The notes beneath the pieces were generated by a model. The model saw nothing but the letters and a program-made list of their open reading frames with translations, did not search any database and was not told the DNA's origin. A stretch of DNA of 64,000 bases from Allobosea sp. OK403 (GTDB lineage: Bacteria; Pseudomonadota; Alphaproteobacteria; Rhizobiales; Beijerinckiaceae), in the NCBI RefSeq assembly GCF_900113835.1, contig NZ_FOQV01000004.1, forward strand, positions 248,001 to 312,000, given 5' to 3'. Made by a program: the position numbers and the translations under genes. This document shows, piece after piece, positions 24,671 through 33,641 of the stretch. Within the stretch, counting starts at the first letter, position 1. Each line of letters begins with the position of its first letter.

Positions 24671-25816
24671 TCAGATGACGTATTGCCTCAGCGGCGGGAA
24701 GCCGTTGAAGGCGACGGCCGAATAGGTCGTCGTATAGGCGCCCGTGCCCTCGATCAGCACGCGATCGCCGATCTCCAGGCTGAACGGCAGCATGTACGGC
24801 GTCTTCTCGTACATGACGTCGACCGAATCGCAGGTGGGGCCAGCGAGCACGCAAGGCACCGTCGCATCGCCGTCGCGGGCAGTGCGGATCGGGTAGCGGA
24901 TCGCCTCGTCCATGGTCTCGGCGAGACCGTTGAACTTGCCGATGTCGAGATAGACCCAGCGCACATCGTCGCTCTCGGCCTTCTTCGAGATCAGCACGAC
25001 CTCCGCCTCGATCAGCCCGGCCTCACCGACCATGCCGCGGCCCGGCTCGATGATCGTCTCGGGCAGTTGGTTGCCGAAATGCTTCGACAGCGCCCGGAAG
25101 ATCGCATCGCCATAGGACGGCACGCCCGGAATCGGCTTCAGGTAGCGCGCCGGGAAGCCGCCGCCGAGATTGACCATCGACAGCGAGAGACCGCGGGTGG
25201 CGCATTCCTTGAAGACCGCCGAGGCCGAGGCCAGGGCGGAATCCCAGGCGTTCACATTCGCCTGCTGCGAGCCGACATGGAACGAGATGCCGTAGGCGGT
25301 CAGGCCCAGGCGATGGCCGTGCTCGAGCACGTCCGCGGCCATTTCGGGCACGCAGCCGAACTTGCGCGAGAGCGGCCAGTCGGCACCGGCGCCGTCGCAG
25401 AGGATGCGGCAGAAGATGCGCGCATCCGCCACGCCGACCTTCTCGGCCGAACGGGAGACCTTGTCGACCTCGGCCGTGCAGTCGACGGCGAAGAGGCGCA
25501 CGCCGAGCTCCATGGCGCGCACGACGTCGCGCTCCTTCTTGATCGTGTTGCCGAAGGAGATGCGGTTGGCGGTCGCGCCGGCCGCGAGCGCGAGCTCGAT
25601 CTCGACGACCGAGGCGCAGTCGAAGCAGGAGCCGAGCTTGGCCAAGAGCCCGAGCACTTCCGGCGCGGGATTCGCCTTCACGGCGTAGAACACGCGCGTG
25701 TCGGGGAGAGCCCGCGAGAAGGCATGATAGTTCTCGCGCACGACATCGAGGTCGATGACGACGCAAGGCCCATCCTCACGGCGGGTGCGAAGGAATTCAC
25801 GGATGCGCTCGGTCAT
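24671..25816 (-). CDS. Ornithine (or lysine/ornithine) decarboxylase, alanine-racemase-fold type III
   Basis: 381 residues. The PLP lysine is in VFYAVKANPAPEVL near residue 45, HVGSQ and the glycine-rich NLGGGFP lie in the barrel, the phosphate-binding EPGRGMVGEAG is near 245, and CDSVD (about 328) contains the second-subunit catalytic Cys. Reaction: ornithine to putrescine plus CO2, feeding homospermidine synthase nearby. I start at 25816 with GGAGGAG 10 bases upstream. The long structured 5' leader (25840-26200) suggests polyamine-responsive or attenuator-type control. It is called speF or odc in relatives. Confidence 0.93.
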   Translation of the reverse strand: MTERIREFLRTRREDGPCVVIDLDVVRENYHAFSRALPDTRVFYAVKANPAPEVLGLLAKLGSCFDCASVVEIELALAAGATANRISFGNTIKKERDVVRAMELGVRLFAVDCTAEVDKVSRSAEKVGVADARIFCRILCDGAGADWPLSRKFGCVPEMAADVLEHGHRLGLTAYGISFHVGSQQANVNAWDSALASASAVFKECATRGLSLSMVNLGGGFPARYLKPIPGVPSYGDAIFRALSKHFGNQLPETIIEPGRGMVGEAGLIEAEVVLISKKAESDDVRWVYLDIGKFNGLAETMDEAIRYPIRTARDGDATVPCVLAGPTCDSVDVMYEKTPYMLPFSLEIGDRVLIEGTGAYTTTYSAVAFNGFPPLRQYVI

Positions 25817-25839
25817 GAGACGCTGCTCCTCCGGCGCAG

Positions 25840-26200
25840 GCGGCGCCGATGCGACATGAAGCCGGCTAAGCCGTCGGCGATTCAAGGCGCGATGGAGACG
25901 CCAAGAACAGCCGAACAACTAAGTTCGGACTCTGATAACCGTCGCTTGGGGAGACCCCGCACGCCCGGCAATGAAGGACAAGCCTCTTCGGTGCTGGTCT
26001 TTGGAGGACCAGCGAGACCAAAAAAAGCCCGTTCCGTCGTTGCTTTAAGCTGCGTCCCCCGTGGAGATTCGGGGTTCGCCGGTTTCGCCTCCGGCTGCCA
26101 GTCGCTGTTCGGTGACAGTTCCCTTGGGAGGAACCGGGAGCGTGATTTGAGGGGATATCCATCCCCCTCCATCCGTCTCCAACACCTGGCGGCTGTCCGG
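25840..26200 (-). ncRNA. Structured leader of ornithine decarboxylase, probably the speF motif
   Basis: A long noncoding 5' region transcribed toward the decarboxylase. Reading on the minus strand I see a GAGGGG/CCCCTC hairpin, then a GC-rich segment, a seven-T run at 26020-26026, and a perfect 7-bp stem GCTGGTC/GACCAGC (25993-26013 on the plus strand). A speF RNA motif (Rfam) is known before ornithine decarboxylase in alphaproteobacteria; position, gene and size fit. The match was not computed. Confidence 0.6.
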
Positions 26201-26606
26201 CCTCTTGTCCGGATGCCCACCGACTGACACGCGGCCACAGGCACGTGCGAATTGGGTGAACGCGATATACGGATTGCGGACCGCGACTACAAGTTTTTTT
26301 TGCCCCCTCGCCGTGGATTTTTGCGCCGCGGATTTTTTGACGAACGCGGCCAGCGGACCGCGTCCGTCCTGCCGGCAAAGGACTCAGGCCCGCTTCTCGC
26401 AGAAGCGGGTGCGGCTTCCGAACGGGTGCAGCTTCAGACCGGAGCGCGAGAGCTGCATGGAGATCGGGGCATTCCGCCTGCGGCATGTCAACGGCGCGCG
26501 GCACCGCAAGCTGCCGCGCCTGTGCCCTAGACCGGCCCCAATTCATCGCCTAAGTCACTGTCTCGACATGCCTTCACGGGCAATCGCGATAGGGTTTCCG
26601 CGTCAC
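26201..26606. other. Divergent promoter space between the decarboxylase leader and opgG
   Basis: No supported gene. A hairpin CCCGCTTCT-CGC-AGAAGCGGG lies at 26389-26409 in the opgG leader, and long T runs are at about 26292-26299 and 26331-26336. In-frame codons continue upstream of opgG here, but the translated sequence has no domain character. Confidence 0.5.
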
Positions 26607-28193
26607 ATGATCCAGACCGACCGCCGCCAGATCCTGGCAGGCCTCGCCGCCGTTTTGAGCCTCTCAGCGGCGCCCTCCGCCTTGCTGGCCCAGCAGCCCG
26701 AGCCGCAGCAGCCCGCCCCCGCGCCGCCGCAGCCGCGCTTCGGCTTCGACGAGGTGGTGCGCCGCGCCCGCGAGATCTCCGGCGTTCCCTACGAGCCCGG
26801 CCCGACGCTGCCAGAACCGCTCTCGAAGCTCGACTTCGATTCATGGCGCGATATCCGCTTCCGGCCCGACCGGGCGCTGCTGGCGCAGAACGGCTCGCCG
26901 TTCCGGATGCAGATGTTCCATCCCGGCTTCCTGTTCACCCGGCCGGTGGTGGTCAATGTGGTGCGCGACGGCGTGCCGACGCCGGTGCCCTACTCCGCCA
27001 GCCTGTTCGATTACGGCAAGGTCAAGTTCGAGAAGCCGCTGCCGGTCAATCTCGGCTTCGCCGGCTTCCGGCTGCACTACGCGCTGAACGACCCGCGCGT
27101 GCTGGACGAATTGATCTCCTTCATCGGCGCGAGCTATTTCCGGGTGCTTGGCCGCGAGCAGCGCTATGGCCTCTCCGCGCGCGGGCTGACCATCGGCGCG
27201 GGCGTGCCCGGCGGCGAGGAGTTCCCGATGTTCCGGGAGTTCTGGGTCGAGGCGCCCACCGCCAATGCCGAGCGCATCACGGTCTACGCCCTGCTCGATT
27301 CGGCCTCCGTCACCGGCGCCTATCGCTTCCACATCTATCCGGATGTCGACAGCGTGGTCGACATCGCCGTCACCCTGTTCCCGCGCAAGCCCATCGAGAA
27401 GCTCGGCCTCGCGCCTTTGACCTCGATGTTCTTCACCGGCGAGAATGACCGCCGCTTCCATGACGATTTCCGCACCGAGCTGCATGATTCCGACGGGCTG
27501 ATGATCCATTCCGGCACCGGCGAATGGATCTGGCGGCCGCTGCGCAATCCGCGCCAGCAGGCGGTCTCCTCCTTCGTCGAGCGCAATGTGCGCGGCTTCG
27601 GCCTGATGCAGCGCGACCGCGTCTTCGAGCACTATCAGGATCTCGACCTGAGCTATGAATTGCGGCCGTCCTATTGGATCGAGCCGCTGGGCGATTGGGG
27701 CGAGGGCGTCGTCGAACTGGTCGAACTGCCGACGACCGACGAGACCAACGACAATGTCGTCGCGCTCTGGGCCCCGAAGACGCCGCTCGAACCCGGCCGC
27801 GAATTCTCCTTCGGCTACAAGCTGACCGCGATGCTCGATTCAGCCGATCTGCATCCCGGCGGGCGCATCATCAACACCTATCAGGCCAAGCCCAAGGCGC
27901 TCGGCTCGGGCGAACCGGTCACCGAGGGCGCCCGCCGCTTCATTGTCGATTTCGCCGGCGGCGACCTCGAATACCATCTGCGCCAGCCCGACAAGGTCGA
28001 GATCGTGCCCTCGATCGCCTATGGCCGCATCGACCGCGCCTTCATCGTGCCCAACCCCAAGACGCAAGGCTTCCGCGCCTTCATCGACATCGTCGTCGAG
28101 CCCGGCCAGGTCGCGGAGATGCGCGCCTTCCTGAAGAGCGGCGAGAAGACCTTGACGGAAACCTGGAGCTATCCCTGGCAGGCGGAAAGCTGA
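26607..28193 (+). CDS. opgG: Glucan biosynthesis protein G (periplasmic glucan OpgG/MdoG)
   Basis: 528 residues. The start at 26607 gives a signal peptide with a twin-arginine-like DRRQIL motif and cleavage after SALLAQ; an ATG at 26568 is an alternative. The mature protein is the MdoG domain throughout: FGFDEVVRRAREISGVPYEP, MFHPGFLFTRPV, FAGFRLHYALN, FFTGENDRRFHDDFR and ERNVRGFGLMQRDRVFEHYQDL split by shorter loops. OpgG acts in the periplasm in formation of osmoregulated periplasmic glucans. A Pro/Gln-rich spacer follows the signal. Confidence 0.93.
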   Translation: MIQTDRRQILAGLAAVLSLSAAPSALLAQQPEPQQPAPAPPQPRFGFDEVVRRAREISGVPYEPGPTLPEPLSKLDFDSWRDIRFRPDRALLAQNGSPFRMQMFHPGFLFTRPVVVNVVRDGVPTPVPYSASLFDYGKVKFEKPLPVNLGFAGFRLHYALNDPRVLDELISFIGASYFRVLGREQRYGLSARGLTIGAGVPGGEEFPMFREFWVEAPTANAERITVYALLDSASVTGAYRFHIYPDVDSVVDIAVTLFPRKPIEKLGLAPLTSMFFTGENDRRFHDDFRTELHDSDGLMIHSGTGEWIWRPLRNPRQQAVSSFVERNVRGFGLMQRDRVFEHYQDLDLSYELRPSYWIEPLGDWGEGVVELVELPTTDETNDNVVALWAPKTPLEPGREFSFGYKLTAMLDSADLHPGGRIINTYQAKPKALGSGEPVTEGARRFIVDFAGGDLEYHLRQPDKVEIVPSIAYGRIDRAFIVPNPKTQGFRAFIDIVVEPGQVAEMRAFLKSGEKTLTETWSYPWQAES

Positions 28194-28198
28194 GGCCC

Positions 28199-28245
28199 AG
28201 AGCGTTTTCGAGCGAAGCGGATACCGGTTCGCTCGAAAACGCGTC
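28199..28245. repeat. ACCGGTT-core palindromic repeat
   Basis: AGAGCGTTTTCGAGCGAAGC, then GGATACCGGTTCGCTCGAAAACGC: arms GCGTTTTCGAGCGAA and TTCGCTCGAAAACGC pair exactly. It follows the opgG stop by 5 bases. Confidence 0.85.
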
Positions 28246-28376
28246 AAAACAAGGAACTGGGCTGGCCGATAGTGATGCCGCTGTTTTCATAAGCTTGAAC
28301 ATCAAGGAAAAACGCGCCGTCATCCCGGACAAGCCGCGTTAGCGGCGCGCTCACATTATCGGCCAGACTCTGAGGA

Positions 28377-28946
28377 TCAGGTCAGCAGCTTGACCAGCCA
28401 GTCCGGATGCAGACCCCAGCCGAGGAAACCCGCCAGCCCCATCACGATGCCGGTGCCGCCCGACACCCAGGCAAGGCACAGCAGCATCCAGCTCTCGGTC
28501 AAGGCCGCGACCGCCGCGGCCGCGATGGCGATCGAGATCAGCGCATCGGAGATGTCGAACTGGTCGTCCTGGAAATTGAGCTTCTCGATCGAGGCCTCCA
28601 GCCCCTTCGCTTTTTCGAACAGCGTCTTGGACGAGGCGTCGTAACCGGCGATCGCCTCGTCGTTGCGCTTCTGCTCCGTCGCGACGGCCTGCGCATCGAG
28701 ACCAGGCAGGTTCGCCGTGAGGCGGATCGTCTGATTGGCCGCCTCGACGATGTGCAGCTTCATCCGCGCCGCCTGATATTCGTTCCAGCTATCGACCGAA
28801 TCGGCCTTGGCCGTCTGGATGGCCTGGACGATATTGTCGTCCTTGATCTTGGAGACAGCGGTGAACACCGACAGGATGACCACCGTCACCGCGACGAGGC
28901 TGTTCATGCGCTTATTGGCGCTGTCGCTCTTGGTCTCGATATCCAT
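28377..28946 (-). CDS. DUF4337-family membrane protein
   Basis: 189 residues. An N-terminal membrane segment (SLVAVTVVILSVFTAV), a long helical region with KADSVDSWNEYQAARMKLHI (the family's W..YQ..R.K pattern), then two C-terminal membrane segments. Function unknown. It is alone between opgG and RidA, convergent with opgG. Confidence 0.8.
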   Translation of the reverse strand: MDIETKSDSANKRMNSLVAVTVVILSVFTAVSKIKDDNIVQAIQTAKADSVDSWNEYQAARMKLHIVEAANQTIRLTANLPGLDAQAVATEQKRNDEAIAGYDASSKTLFEKAKGLEASIEKLNFQDDQFDISDALISIAIAAAAVAALTESWMLLCLAWVSGGTGIVMGLAGFLGWGLHPDWLVKLLT

Positions 28947-29045
28947 GATGCCCCGCTTGTTCCGTCCAAGCCTGCAATAGCTGATTCCCGGCGCGTGCGG
29001 GTATCCCGCCCCGGAATCTCTCGACCGCGCCCCGCGCGGCCGCTC

Positions 29046-29435
29046 TCACCCGTCCGAAGCTGCTGCAACGACCTCGATCTCGACCTTGAACGCCGGCAGC
29101 GTGAAACCCGAGACGATCATCAGCGTCGAGGCCGGCGGCGGCGAACCGACATGAGCGTCGCGCGATTCCATATAGCCCTTCATATGGGCGCGGTCGGTGA
29201 CATAGGCGTTGATGCGCACGATATCGGCCAGCGTCATACCGGCTTCACCAAGGATCGCCGCGATATTGGAGAAGCAGAGATCGGCCTGGGCGCGGACATC
29301 CTCTGGAACCGTCCCGTCCGGGGCGACGCCGAGCTGGCCCGAGCAGAAGACAAGCCGCTGGCCGGCCGGCAATTCGACGCCATGGCTGTAGCGGGCGAAG
29401 GGTTTGGCGATCGTGGACGGCGCGAGCGGCTTCAT
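29046..29435 (-). CDS. RidA/YjgF family protein
   Basis: 129 residues. Typical RidA pattern: FARYSHGVELPAGQRLVFCSGQLG, VRAQADLCFSNIAAILGEAGM, VRINAYVTD and an acidic end KVEIEVVAA. RidA hydrolyses reactive enamine/imine intermediates. The conserved substrate-binding Arg of classical RidA (in RxxV near residue 105) appears replaced here (STLMIVSGFTLP), so this is probably a divergent subgroup whose activity may differ. Confidence 0.87.
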   Translation of the reverse strand: MKPLAPSTIAKPFARYSHGVELPAGQRLVFCSGQLGVAPDGTVPEDVRAQADLCFSNIAAILGEAGMTLADIVRINAYVTDRAHMKGYMESRDAHVGSPPPASTLMIVSGFTLPAFKVEIEVVAAASDG

Positions 29436-29535
29436 GGCAAAGGTCTCCAGGCAGGCGGCAAGACTATGCCTTGCGAGCGGGCCTGGAACCAGAGCGCACG
29501 TCGCGGGTTCGCAAGCAGCCGGCCCCGCTCTAGAC

Positions 29536-29584
29536 CATCGGCTTGGCCCCCGAACCGGTTCCCGCTGTCCGGGGCAAGCCGATG
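29536..29584. repeat. ACCGGTT-core palindromic repeat
   Basis: CATCGGCTTGGCCCC at the left pairs with GGGGCAAGCCGATG at the right around CGAACCGGTTCCCGCTGTC. Confidence 0.8.
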
Positions 29585-29595
29585 CATAATCAAAG

Positions 29596-29642
29596 TTTTA
29601 CAGCATCAGACCGAATACGATATTCGGTCTGATGCTGTAAAA
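29596..29642. repeat. Perfect 22-bp inverted repeat with 3-base loop
   Basis: The left arm 29596-29617 starts TTTTACAGCATC; the right arm 29621-29642 is its exact reverse complement, loop CGA. The transcript would form a long hairpin in either direction; the space upstream of the lipoprotein gene holds nothing else except the preceding repeat. Confidence 0.9.
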
Positions 29643-29735
29643 GGGACGCGACGACGTCCTGCTCATGCCATGTTCAGCCGGCGTGGCCATGATCGGAGAC
29701 GGGACGTGCAGAATGATGATCGGACGGAACGCCGC

Positions 29736-30446
29736 ATGACCACCAAGACCGCAGGCAGGCCTCGCACCGCAGGCGCGGCCATGCTCCTCAAGGCCGTCGG
29801 CCTCGTGCCCCTGCTCGCCTTGACCGCCTGCGCGGGCTCGCAGCGTTTCACCCTCGACGGCCCCGGCCGATCGGGCATGCCGACCTACGACCCGCCGCCG
29901 CTGCAATCGGCGCCGCCGATCAGCTCCGCGCCCGTGACCTCGGAGCCCCTGCCCCCGCCGGGCGGCTATCCGGTCGCCTCTGCGCCGGCCTCGCCCGGCG
30001 CCTTGCCGCCGCCGCAGGACCCCTACTACAACCCCAATGCTGGCGCTCCCGTGAGCGCGGCTCCGCCATCCGCCCAGCCCGGCGAGGTGCCGGCCCTGCG
30101 TGGCGGCGGCGGCCAGGTCGCCACCCTCGGCGGCGGAGCCGGCCCGGCACGCGGCGCGGTTTCGTCGCGCGATGGCGTCGTCGGCAACTGGACGGCGCGC
30201 GAAGCCACCGGCAGTTCCTGCAAGGTCCAGCTCTCGAGCGCGCCCGCGCTCGACCTCTACCGCGCCAATGCAGCCGGCTGCGCCAATCGCGACCTGCAGA
30301 AGGTCACCGCCTGGGACTATCGCGACGGCGAGGTCTATCTCTATCAGCAGGGCGGCTCGGTGGTCGCGCGCCTGCGCGCCTCCGATGGCGGCGCCATGAA
30401 TGGCGCCGTGACGAAATCGGGCGCCGCGCTCTCGCTCAACCGCTAG
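29736..30446 (+). CDS. Omp19/Inh-type outer-membrane lipoprotein (protease inhibitor domain)
   Basis: 236 residues. A signal peptide ends in the lipobox LTAC (Cys near residue 32). A Pro/Ala/Ser/Gly-rich, probably extended region follows to about residue 145. The C-terminal 90 residues are an AprI/Inh domain: VVGNWTAREATGSSCKVQLS, AAGCANRDLQKVTAWDYRDGEVYLYQ split by short links, with the two Cys that form the family's disulfide. Brucella Omp19 has this layout and inhibits host proteases. The upstream frame is open but without coding character. Confidence 0.82.
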   Translation: MTTKTAGRPRTAGAAMLLKAVGLVPLLALTACAGSQRFTLDGPGRSGMPTYDPPPLQSAPPISSAPVTSEPLPPPGGYPVASAPASPGALPPPQDPYYNPNAGAPVSAAPPSAQPGEVPALRGGGGQVATLGGGAGPARGAVSSRDGVVGNWTAREATGSSCKVQLSSAPALDLYRANAAGCANRDLQKVTAWDYRDGEVYLYQQGGSVVARLRASDGGAMNGAVTKSGAALSLNR

Positions 30447-30477
30447 GTCTAGCCGATATTCGGACTTCGCCTTGACC

Positions 30478-30600
30478 CGTCATTGCGAGCACCCGGGTCT
30501 TGCCTTCGGCAAGCCCGAGTACAAGCTCCGCGAAGCAATCCAGGGGCCGTCGAGCAAGCCCTCCTGGATTGCTTCGTCGCTGACGCTCCTCGCAATGACG
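30478..30600. repeat. GTCATTGCGAG-family inverted repeat (copy 2)
   Basis: Begins CGTCATTGCGAG and ends CTCGCAATGACG, with GCGAAGCAATCCAGG and CTGGATTGCTTCG as inner arms. It lies between convergent genes. Confidence 0.85.
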
Positions 30601-30630
30601 ATTTAAAAGCGCTCTGGCGGCGCGAGCCGG

Positions 30631-31251
30631 TCAGGCGCGCGAGGAGCGTCCGAACAGCGCCTGCGGCCAGAATTTGCGCTGCAACGAGAGCGCCAGCGTG
30701 GCAAAGCCCTTGGCGTTGTCGAAGGCCTCGTCGAGGATGGTGAAGGGCGTCGGTCCGCCGGTCGCGATCGAGCCCTCGACGTCGTTGTAGCCGCCGACGA
30801 GATCGGCCTCGAACTTGCGCGCGAGACGACGCATCGCCGCATTTTCCGGCAGGCAGGTCATGTAGAGCGTGCGGATGCCGCGATTGCGTCCGGCCGTGAT
30901 CAGGCGGCTGAACAATTGCTCGCCGAGCCCGCGCCGGCGCCAGGCCTTCTCGACGCTGAAGGCGGCCTCACCGGTCTGGGTGACAATGTCCTCCAGCCCG
31001 CGCAATTCGGCCGCGCCGCGAACCTCGCCCTCTTCGATATAGGCATAGACCAGCCCGCCGACGCCGAAGGTCGTCGCAGCATAGTTGACGAGGAAATCGT
31101 CGTTCACGGCCGTGCCGAAGCGCTCGCGCCGCGTCACCGCGTCGAGCCGGAGCAGATGGGCGGTGAAGATGTCGCGTTCCGTGGGCCAAAGCCGACGGAT
31201 TTCACCATGGCCGGTCACAGCGCCGGCCTTTTTGGAACTTGCCAATGTCAT
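30631..31251 (-). CDS. GNAT-family N-acetyltransferase
   Basis: 206 residues. The acetyl-CoA motif is AFSVEKAWRRRGLGEQLF near residue 100; downstream IRTLYMTCLPENAAMRRLARK is the usual fourth-motif helix. AGGAG abuts the chosen ATG without spacing, so translation may really begin at the TTG six bases later. No neighbour suggests a substrate. Confidence 0.85.
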   Translation of the reverse strand: MTLASSKKAGAVTGHGEIRRLWPTERDIFTAHLLRLDAVTRRERFGTAVNDDFLVNYAATTFGVGGLVYAYIEEGEVRGAAELRGLEDIVTQTGEAAFSVEKAWRRRGLGEQLFSRLITAGRNRGIRTLYMTCLPENAAMRRLARKFEADLVGGYNDVEGSIATGGPTPFTILDEAFDNAKGFATLALSLQRKFWPQALFGRSSRA

Positions 31252-31362
31252 CTCCTGTAACAGCGCGAAATCGCTGCGCTACCGACCAGGAGGCGTGTCT
31301 TCCCTAACTTGAGCGTTAGATCGTATGTTGCAGCGCACAATGCAAGAGGCGTACTGCCGAAT

Positions 31363-32781
31363 TCAACGCCCGATCGTGATCACATCGTCGGCCGTCGCCG
31401 CCAGCAGGGCCCGGTCATGCCCGATCAGCACAAGTCCGACCCCCTCGCCCGCAACGATCTCCCGCAGCAGCGCGATCGTCTCGCGCTGGACCAACGGATC
31501 GAGCCGCGAGGTCGGCTCGTCGGCGACGATCAGCTCCGGCTTCATCAGCAGGATGCGCGCCAGCGCCAGCCTTTGCGCTTCCCCGCCCGAGACCTCCCCG
31601 GCCTGGCGCCGCAGCAATCGCGGATCAAGCCGCAGCCGCTCGAGCAGGGGCGGCAGATCGCGGGCGAGATCGAGCTCGGGCGCGACCTCCTTGAGGTCGG
31701 CGAGCTGCAGGCCGGTGCTGCGGCCGGGCAGGAAGACGCTGGCGGGATCCTGATGCAGCTTCTGGTAGCGGCGACGCAGGCGCTTCAGCGCCGCGCGATC
31801 GCGATAAGGGTCGCAGCCGGCCCAGCTCACCTGGCCGGCATCGGGCGCCTGCAGCCCGAGCAGGATGTTGCCGAGCGTGGTCTTGCCGCAGCCGCTGGGG
31901 CCGGTGAGCGCGAGCACGCCACCGCGCGGGACATGGATGTCGAGCCCCTCGAACAGCGCCGGCCGGTCCCGGAAGCCGAAACGCAGGCCATGGCCGGCAA
32001 GCACCGGAGCATCGACCGCGCAGCAGCGCAGGCTCGGCCGCCAGCGCGACGGATCGGCCTCGATCCAGGCGCGGGTATAGCTCTGGCGCGGCGCTGCGAA
32101 GACGGCCGCGCTCTCGCCCTGCTCGACGATGCGGCCTTCGCGCAGCACCGCAAGCCGCCCGCCGAGCGCGCGCGCTAGCGCGATGTCATGCGTGATCACC
32201 AGGAGCGCGCGCCCGGCCTGCCCAAGCGAGAGCAGGAGATCGCGCGTCTGGCCGAGCCTTTCGGAATCGAGCCCCTTGCTCGGCTCGTCGGCGATCAGCA
32301 GCGGCGCGCGCCCGACCAGGACGGAGGCGACGAGCACGCGCTGCGCCATGCCGCCCGACAGCATCGGCGGATAGGCCTGCGCGATCTCCGGCGCGAGCCC
32401 GACGGCCTGCAGCGCCGCCACGGCATCATTTTGCCGCGTCCTCTCGAAGAGCTGGCGGCCGATGCGCATCGTCGGATCGAGCGCCGCGCGCGGCTCCTGC
32501 GGCAGCAGCATGGTCTCGCGCGACCAGAACAGCCGCAGGAGCCCGGCCTGCCCGGCATCGACCGGCGCATGGCCGTTGATCGCGATCGTCCCGCTTGCCG
32601 CGAACCCCTGCGGCAGGAGGCCCATCACCGCCTGGGCGATCAGGCTCTTGCCGCTGCCGGTCTCGCCGATCAGGACCAGCGTCCCGCCGGCCTCGACCTC
32701 GAGATCGACGCCCGCGACCACCAATGCGCCATGGCCTTCGCGAATGGCGAGACCGCGGATGATGAGGGCGGGCGGGCTCAT
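31363..32781 (-). CDS. ABC transporter ATP-binding protein with two fused ATPase domains (peptide/nickel family)
   Basis: 472 residues with two complete ABC modules. First: Walker A GETGSGKS near 38, signature LSGGMAQR, Walker B LLIADEPSKGLD. Second: Walker A GPSGCGKT near 285, signature VSGGEAQR, Walker B LIVADEPTSRLD. This is the DppD/DppF pair as one chain, shorter than most such fusions because the C-terminal peptide-family extensions are reduced. The start overlaps the upstream permease stop (ATGA). Last gene of the riboswitch-preceded transporter operon. Confidence 0.9.
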   Translation of the reverse strand: MSPPALIIRGLAIREGHGALVVAGVDLEVEAGGTLVLIGETGSGKSLIAQAVMGLLPQGFAASGTIAINGHAPVDAGQAGLLRLFWSRETMLLPQEPRAALDPTMRIGRQLFERTRQNDAVAALQAVGLAPEIAQAYPPMLSGGMAQRVLVASVLVGRAPLLIADEPSKGLDSERLGQTRDLLLSLGQAGRALLVITHDIALARALGGRLAVLREGRIVEQGESAAVFAAPRQSYTRAWIEADPSRWRPSLRCCAVDAPVLAGHGLRFGFRDRPALFEGLDIHVPRGGVLALTGPSGCGKTTLGNILLGLQAPDAGQVSWAGCDPYRDRAALKRLRRRYQKLHQDPASVFLPGRSTGLQLADLKEVAPELDLARDLPPLLERLRLDPRLLRRQAGEVSGGEAQRLALARILLMKPELIVADEPTSRLDPLVQRETIALLREIVAGEGVGLVLIGHDRALLAATADDVITIGR

Positions 32782-33641
32782 CGTTCGGCCTCCTGGCCGG
32801 AATCGGGCTCCGACAGCACCTGCCCGAGCAGGGTCGCGCCGAGCACGGAGATGAAGATCGCCAGGCAAGGCGCCGCCATCTGCACCGGCGCCTCCGAGAT
32901 GTAAGGCAGGAGTTCGCTGATCATCGCGCCCCATTCCGGCGTTGGCGGCTGCAGACCCAGCCCCAGGAAGCCGAGCGCCGAGATCGACATGATCGCGGCC
33001 CCCAGCCCCAGCGTCGCCAGCGTCGTGGTCTGGCGCAGCACGGCGGGCAGGACGTGGCGGATCAGCAGGGTGCGGGCCGGGAAACCCGCCAGTCGCGCCG
33101 CCTCGACATGCGGTTCCTTGAGCTCGCCCTGCGCGATGGCGCGCGCCATCCGGGCGAATTGCGGCCACAGCGTCAATTTGATGCCGATCAGCATCGGCAG
33201 CACGCCGCCGCCGAGAAAGCCGGAGATCACCAGCGCCAGCAGGATGCCGGGAAAAGCCAGCATCAGATCGGCGAGACGCATGATCGCCATGTCGCTCCAG
33301 CGCCCGGCATAGGCAGCGATCAGGCCGAGCCCGAGGCCGAGCCCCGTGGCGGCACCGACGCAGGCGAGCGCGATCCCCAGCGAGCGGCCCGCCCCATGCG
33401 CCAGCCGCGCGAACACGTCGCGCCCGACATGGTCTGTGCCTAGCGGATGCGCGAGCGAGGGTCCTTCGAGCGCATGCAGCAGATCCTGCGCTGTGGGATC
33501 ATGCGGCGACAGCAATGGCCCAAACAGCGCGAGCCCAGCCACGGCAGCCAGCAGGACAAGCGGCAAGGCGAGACCGGCCTTCAGCCGATCCCCTCTCTCA
33601 GCCCTCGTCCTGATGCGTTCGGAAACCGCCTGCCCGCTCAT
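32778..33641 (-). CDS. ABC transporter permease, DppC/NikC family
   Basis: 287 residues. HPLGTDHVGRDVFARLAHG near residue 65 is the DppC/NikC hallmark, and the EAA loop is ELKEPHVEAARLAGFPARTL. The start at 33641 overlaps the preceding permease stop (ATGA); the longer frame is out of character. Inner-membrane half of the importer encoded at 31363-36135. Confidence 0.9.
   Translation of the reverse strand: MSGQAVSERIRTRAERGDRLKAGLALPLVLLAAVAGLALFGPLLSPHDPTAQDLLHALEGPSLAHPLGTDHVGRDVFARLAHGAGRSLGIALACVGAATGLGLGLGLIAAYAGRWSDMAIMRLADLMLAFPGILLALVISGFLGGGVLPMLIGIKLTLWPQFARMARAIAQGELKEPHVEAARLAGFPARTLLIRHVLPAVLRQTTTLATLGLGAAIMSISALGFLGLGLQPPTPEWGAMISELLPYISEAPVQMAAPCLAIFISVLGATLLGQVLSEPDSGQEAER

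Noticed and set aside
28407-29735. Upstream extension of the Omp19-like lipoprotein gene
   Set aside because: The frame is open, but it crosses DUF4337, RidA and two inverted repeats in antisense; a signal peptide with lipobox begins at 29736.
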